This document shows, piece by piece, positions 45,751 to 49,320 of a stretch of 49,320 bases of DNA. The notes beneath the pieces are model-generated. The model made no database searches and had not been told where the DNA came from. It saw nothing but the letters and a program-made list of their open reading frames with translations. The translations under genes were made by a program, and so were the position numbers. Position 1 is the stretch's first letter. Each line of letters begins with the position of its first letter. This DNA is from an uncultured Prochlorococcus sp. (GTDB lineage: Bacteria; Cyanobacteriota; Cyanobacteriia; PCC-6307; Cyanobiaceae): NCBI GenBank assembly GCA_902538225.1, contig CACBEF010000008.1, forward strand, positions 1 through 49,320. The letters are read 5' to 3'.

Positions 45751-46941
45751 ATGAGTTTTAAAAAAAATATAAACGATATTAAGAAAAATTATTCCCTAGG
45801 AATAATTGGAGGTGGTCAACTGGCGTTGATGTTAACCGAGGCAGCAAAAAAAAGAGATCTTGAAGTATGTGTGCAAACAAAATCTTGTGATGATCCTGCT
45901 GGTTTAAAAGCAGATCATGTCATAGAAGCTGATCCTTTAAAGATAAGAGGTAATAAATCATTAATTAATGAGTGTGAAAAAATAATTTTTGAAAATGAAT
46001 GGATAAAAATTGATAAATTAAATTTAATTGGCAATAACGATATTTTTGTTCCAAGCCTTAATGCAATTAAGCCATTAGTAGATAGGTTTTCTCAAAAAAA
46101 ATTAATAGATAGAATGAATATTCCCTGTCCAAAATGGATAAGTATTGAAGATTTTAAAAATCTTTCGGATGAGGAAATCAAAAATTGGACTTTTCCTCTA
46201 ATGGCAAAATCAAATAAAGGTGGATATGACGGTAAAGGGAACAAAAAAATAAAGACAAAAGAAGATTTAGATTCTTTTTTAACAGAGAATAATTCTGATG
46301 AATGGTTAATAGAAGAATGGATAGAGTATGAAAAAGAACTGGCTCTTGTTGGTTCCAGAGATAGGACCGGTAAGATAAGATTCTTTCCAATAGTTGAAAC
46401 GTTCCAATCAAACCATGTTTGTGATTGGGTTCTTGCACCTGGAATAAATGAATATGATTTGAACTTATTTGCAATAAATATTTTCTCTTCAATAGTCAAT
46501 GAACTTAATTACGTTGGAGTTTTAGCTATTGAATTCTTCTATGGAGATAATGGTCTTTTAATTAATGAAATAGCTCCAAGAACACATAATTCAGCTCATT
46601 TCTCTATTGAAGCTTGCACTTCAAGTCAGTTTGATCAATATGTTTGCATTTCTTCTGGGATAATGCCACCTGAAATTAAAATGAACTGTGAAGGGGCAAT
46701 TATGATAAATCTACTGGGGTTAAAAAAGAATTTCCCAATCTCAATGGAAACCAGAATTAAAATGTTATCTGAAATTGAGGGTTCTAATATTCATTGTTAT
46801 GGTAAATCTCGAGAAATTCTGGGAAGAAAAATGGCTCACATCACATTTTTATTAAATGGTAAAACGCATTCAGAAAGATATGATGAAGCTCAAATTTTAT
46901 TAACTATGGTAAGAGACATTTGGCCATCTCCAAATGGATAA
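45751..46941 (+). CDS. purK: 5-(carboxyamino)imidazole ribonucleotide synthase
   Basis: A 396-residue ATP-grasp enzyme of purine synthesis that makes N5-CAIR from AIR, bicarbonate and ATP. The N-terminus has L-G-I-I-G-G-G-Q-L-A-L-M. The ATP-grasp core shows K-S-N-K-G-G-Y-D-G-K-G and E-E-W-I; N-E-I-A-P-R-T-H-N-S-A-H is the late family motif. The 6S RNA follows 17 bp downstream, as is reported for other Prochlorococcus. Confidence 0.96.
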   Translation: MSFKKNINDIKKNYSLGIIGGGQLALMLTEAAKKRDLEVCVQTKSCDDPAGLKADHVIEADPLKIRGNKSLINECEKIIFENEWIKIDKLNLIGNNDIFVPSLNAIKPLVDRFSQKKLIDRMNIPCPKWISIEDFKNLSDEEIKNWTFPLMAKSNKGGYDGKGNKKIKTKEDLDSFLTENNSDEWLIEEWIEYEKELALVGSRDRTGKIRFFPIVETFQSNHVCDWVLAPGINEYDLNLFAINIFSSIVNELNYVGVLAIEFFYGDNGLLINEIAPRTHNSAHFSIEACTSSQFDQYVCISSGIMPPEIKMNCEGAIMINLLGLKKNFPISMETRIKMLSEIEGSNIHCYGKSREILGRKMAHITFLLNGKTHSERYDEAQILLTMVRDIWPSPNG

Positions 46942-46958
46942 AAAAATAAGTTAGAGTT

Positions 46959-47141
46959 AGGTTACTGGATCTTTGGTTAAGTTCTTCTTTATGTGCTCTG
47001 ATCTGACTTTCTTTCGACGTGAGGAGACTGTCGTGACGCGGTAGTAAACCGATCTAGTAATCGGAAACGAAAGCCCACTTTGAATCCTCTTCTGGCTTTT
47101 CCAGGTCGATGCAGCAGAGAACTAACGGGGATCCGGTACCT
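46959..47141 (+). ncRNA. ssrS: 6S RNA (Yfr7)
   Basis: A region of about 183 nt, richer in G and C than its surroundings. The two ends pair: 46959-46971 (AGGTTACTGGATC) with 47130-47141 (GATCCGGTACCT), and 46976-46985 (GTTAAGTTCT) with 47118-47126 (AGAACTAAC). An inner arm uses CTTTCG/CGAAAG and a hairpin CCGAT/ATCGG. A long rod with a central opening is the 6S form, which mimics an open promoter and binds RNA polymerase. Position right after purK supports it. End points are approximate. Confidence 0.85.
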
Positions 47142-47162
47142 CTTTCACAGTATGCATAAGGG

Positions 47163-48479
47163 TTAAGCATCATCATTTTTTTCTAAAAGGTAATCTACTT
47201 TTTCTAGTGCACCTTTAGGTGTTGAGTCTCCATCGGTATTAAGTTGTGAAATACTTTGTATTTGTGCTTTTTCAGGATTCTTATTATTTTTCAAAAACGA
47301 CTTATAGTCTTTTTCGAAAATAGATAAACCTCCATATGCGGTGATTCTTTTTAATATTCCTGGACCGCCAGGCTTTTTACTAGATATATTTCTAGCTGTT
47401 GGAAATTTTTTATCAATTAAAATATTATTTAAGTCAAAAAAACTTTTTACATCACTGAATAACTTATTAATTTCCCTTTCTGCATCATTAGAACTCTTGA
47501 TTATATTATTTAGTTCTAAAAGTATTGGAAGGTAGGTCTTATTTAAAGTAAGTAATTGATCTCCAAAAAATTTTAATTTTGCCTGAAGTTCTTGCCATCT
47601 ATAATTTTCTATTCTTTTATCACAAAATATATTTTCACCTATTAGAGATTTTTTAGCAGCATAAAAATAATCTAAAAATAAGTTTTCAGCTTCTTTATTA
47701 AGGTTATTTTCGAGAGCTTTTTTTTCAACTTCGGAATGACAGCCTTCATAATTAATATCTTTATGATTAATGCTTCCGACATATGGTTTTGGGTTTATTG
47801 GTTTAATAGGTTCTTTTATTGCCATTGGGATAACATATTCGTGTTTTTTTAATTTGTTAAAAGGTTTTTTTGTAGATGATTTTTTCGTTGGAGTATTTCT
47901 AGGCCTTTTATTTAATTCTTTGTGTATGAGATAAGTTTGGTACAAGCTAAGGATTTCTCTTGATCTTGGAAATTTCTTCATTTGATTAATAATTGATAAA
48001 AATTCTTTATCAAACTCAAACCTACATAATTTTTCTCTTCCTAAATCCCTTACAGTCAGACTTTTTGTCTTTTCTAAATTTTCTAAATAAATATTTTCAG
48101 TGGATTTTTTGTAGATAAGAAAATCATTTTGTTCAGGAGATTGCCAAGGAAAAATTGGTACGTGCTGAGGGAGAATTGCATGAATAAGAGGGAATAGTGG
48201 TACAGTTTCACTCACTTTTTCATCTATATAGTATTCAGCGCCAATTAACTCGCAAAATAATGTATATGATTTTTCTTGTTCGATTGATATTGAATTATCT
48301 TCAAGTTGATCTTGAATATCTTTTATATTTGCGGACCCTGTTGAAACTGATTCTCTTGAAAAAGATTTAAATGTTTCTATAACAAATCTAATTGTCTTTA
48401 TATCTTTGATGCAGCGATTAATAGATATAAGATATTCATCAAAATTTTCGGCAGTTATTTTTTTGAGAGCTGAACGCAT
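47163..48479 (-). CDS. Hypothetical protein, 438 residues, highly charged
   Basis: I do not recognise it. It is helical and charged, with no signal peptide or membrane segment. A low-complexity Lys/Pro/Thr stretch sits in the middle (about residues 200-230) and splits the protein in two. Two short ordered patches stand out: P-L-F-P-L-I-H-A-I-L-P-Q-H-V-P-I-F-P-W at about 94-112 and K-K-P-G-G-P-G-I-L-K-R at about 368-378. It lies between 6S RNA and the palindrome region and stands alone. Confidence 0.7.
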   Translation of the reverse strand: MRSALKKITAENFDEYLISINRCIKDIKTIRFVIETFKSFSRESVSTGSANIKDIQDQLEDNSISIEQEKSYTLFCELIGAEYYIDEKVSETVPLFPLIHAILPQHVPIFPWQSPEQNDFLIYKKSTENIYLENLEKTKSLTVRDLGREKLCRFEFDKEFLSIINQMKKFPRSREILSLYQTYLIHKELNKRPRNTPTKKSSTKKPFNKLKKHEYVIPMAIKEPIKPINPKPYVGSINHKDINYEGCHSEVEKKALENNLNKEAENLFLDYFYAAKKSLIGENIFCDKRIENYRWQELQAKLKFFGDQLLTLNKTYLPILLELNNIIKSSNDAEREINKLFSDVKSFFDLNNILIDKKFPTARNISSKKPGGPGILKRITAYGGLSIFEKDYKSFLKNNKNPEKAQIQSISQLNTDGDSTPKGALEKVDYLLEKNDDA

Positions 48480-48715
48480 TAAAACCGCTAGAAACAGTTC
48501 AATTAATATTATACCAAAAATGAATACCTAAACAATTGAAAGAGCATTTATTTTGTCTAACTTTTAATGTAGAAAAAAATACATCCATATATTTTAGAAA
48601 TAGAATTCTTAAATTTTAACTAAAGACAAAAGCAATACTTGAGTTTAGGGATATAAGTCTCCCTGAAACTACTTCTAGAATGTTTTGATTTGTAAATAAA
48701 CTTATAAAGTACAAA

Positions 48716-48737
48716 ATTTGTCTACTAGTAGACAAAT
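48716..48737. promoter_or_regulatory. 22-bp perfect palindrome upstream of an 82-residue gene
   Basis: The half-site ATTTGTCTACT is followed at once by its exact reverse complement, with no spacer. It ends 5 bp before the ATG at 48743. A TATAGT at 48737-48742 overlaps its right end and could be a -10 element. An operator for a dimeric repressor is the simplest reading. It does not match a cyanobacterial LexA box. The rest of the 263-bp gap (48480-48715) shows no clear gene. Confidence 0.5.
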
Positions 48738-48742
48738 ATAGT

Positions 48743-48991
48743 ATGCACATACGCATATTATTATTGTTTATGTTTCTAACTAATTTGACAACAGGAGCTT
48801 GGCTGTATTTTGTGAAAATGTTCAGATTATTGCTTCAATCACCAAAAAATGTATCTTTTGCAGGATCTTGCAAAGAATTAAATAAAAACAATTTTCCAGA
48901 AAAAAATCTTTTTTTGCCTCAAAAAGAAGAAAACTACTGGAGAAATAACCCACATGTCCCCGATAGCGAGTACTACAGTCATGAGAATTAA
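48743..48991 (+). CDS. Small membrane-anchored or exported hypothetical protein
   Basis: An 82-residue protein with a hydrophobic N-terminus (residues 3-30, L-L-L-F-M-F-L-T-N-L) and a polar C-terminal half with many Asn, Glu and Pro. No family recognised. If the TATAGT next to the ATG is a real -10 element, the true start may be the ATG at 48770 (M-F-L-T-N-L). The stop lies inside the start of the following gene (11-bp overlap), so the two are probably coupled. Confidence 0.55.
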   Translation: MHIRILLLFMFLTNLTTGAWLYFVKMFRLLLQSPKNVSFAGSCKELNKNNFPEKNLFLPQKEENYWRNNPHVPDSEYYSHEN

Positions 48992-49320
48992 ACCTTTTAT
49001 TAGTGCATGGGCTAGGGACTTTTCCTTTGATTCATACGATTTTTCTACTGATAAAGATAATGGGGTAGAAAATAATTTTGATATTGGAATTGTGGGAAAA
49101 GTGTTTCCCACAATTAAACATAGTAGTAAAGGACCTTTCGTTAACGCTCTAGTCTGGAAGGGAGACATTAAATGCCTTCTTCTTATCTGTTGTGGTCCGA
49201 AATCTGATTTTAGTTATAAAAGTGCGCTTTCTCTTGAAGGGTTGCCTATAAAACTAAATCTGCAAAAAGGAAATTTATATTTAATCAATTCTTTTGATGA
49301 CGTTATTGATAAAGAAGCTA
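48981..49320 (+). CDS. Hypothetical protein (3' end outside window)
   Basis: An open frame of at least 113 codons starts at ATG 48981 and runs off the window. It begins M-R-I-K-P-F-I-S-A-W-A-R-D-F-S and has a beta-rich look, with short strands (L-V-W-K-G-D-I-K-C-L-L-L-I-C-C). The family was not recognised. A perfect 12-bp hairpin (49088-49115) lies inside it. It overlaps the 82-residue gene. Confidence 0.6.
   Translation, partial: MRIKPFISAWARDFSFDSYDFSTDKDNGVENNFDIGIVGKVFPTIKHSSKGPFVNALVWKGDIKCLLLICCGPKSDFSYKSALSLEGLPIKLNLQKGNLYLINSFDDVIDKEA

Noticed and set aside
48716-48737. Palindrome as a LexA box
   Set aside because: The half-site does not fit the AGTAC-type box described for cyanobacteria.

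Overview
The window looks like a stretch of chromosome from a Prochlorococcus of the high-light type. It is strongly AT-rich and densely packed, with short gaps, many 4-30 bp overlaps between neighbouring genes, and frequent TTG starts. It carries a set of families typical of marine picocyanobacteria: StpA, DUF2811, DUF4278, DUF3531, CPP1-like, Tic20-like, TPM/Psb32, a class II NrdJ and a 6S RNA beside purK. No rRNA, CRISPR array, transposase or intact integrase was seen.

Layout. Positions 1-7600: the tail of a POR-like short-chain dehydrogenase, an MscS channel, an isochorismatase-like hydrolase, a Fur-family regulator, an ArsS-type radical SAM enzyme, and the glucosylglycerol-phosphate phosphatase StpA divergent from an unrecognised Rossmann-like protein. 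Positions 7600-14000: a sulfur block (metY-metA facing a SulP transporter), an FAD oxidoreductase and a long CbiX-like cobaltochelatase with a Cys/His-rich tail. Positions 14000-20100: an intergenic cluster of DnaA-box-like sites, DUF2811, a GMC oxidoreductase, a pentapeptide protein, a two-gene unit (ribbon-helix-helix-like protein plus a small basic protein) behind an 11-bp phased repeat, gloA, and small membrane proteins.

Positions 20160-23050 are the most plastic part. A tRNA-Ser(UGA) is followed by a sulfotransferase-like gene, then by a second partial copy of the tRNA 5' half. This is the footprint of integration at a tRNA. Beyond it lie very small genes, including a 49-residue membrane protein and a DUF4278 peptide with a structured, GC-richer leader.

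Positions 23100-37400: class II (B12-dependent) ribonucleotide reductase, a methyltransferase, prfC, a CPP1-like J-type protein, hslO with an ECF-like ATPase, rsmE, a DUF92/VTE6-like kinase, an SGNH hydrolase, a phnD-phnC-phnE transporter with a double-length permease, and an aminotransferase. Positions 37500-47150: a family-4 uracil-DNA glycosylase that lacks most iron-sulfur cysteines, ispG, ctpA, nadA, a phosphoesterase that seems to need a non-canonical start codon, a TPM protein, a MidA-type methyltransferase, aroB, purK and 6S RNA. The last 2 kb hold three unrecognised proteins and a 22-bp perfect palindrome.

Functional links: CbiX fits B12 supply for NrdJ. MetA carries the residue linked to acetyl specificity, which matches the O-acetylhomoserine enzyme beside it. 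The phn transporter fits phosphorus scavenging. All functions are inferred from sequence motifs read by eye; no database search was run.
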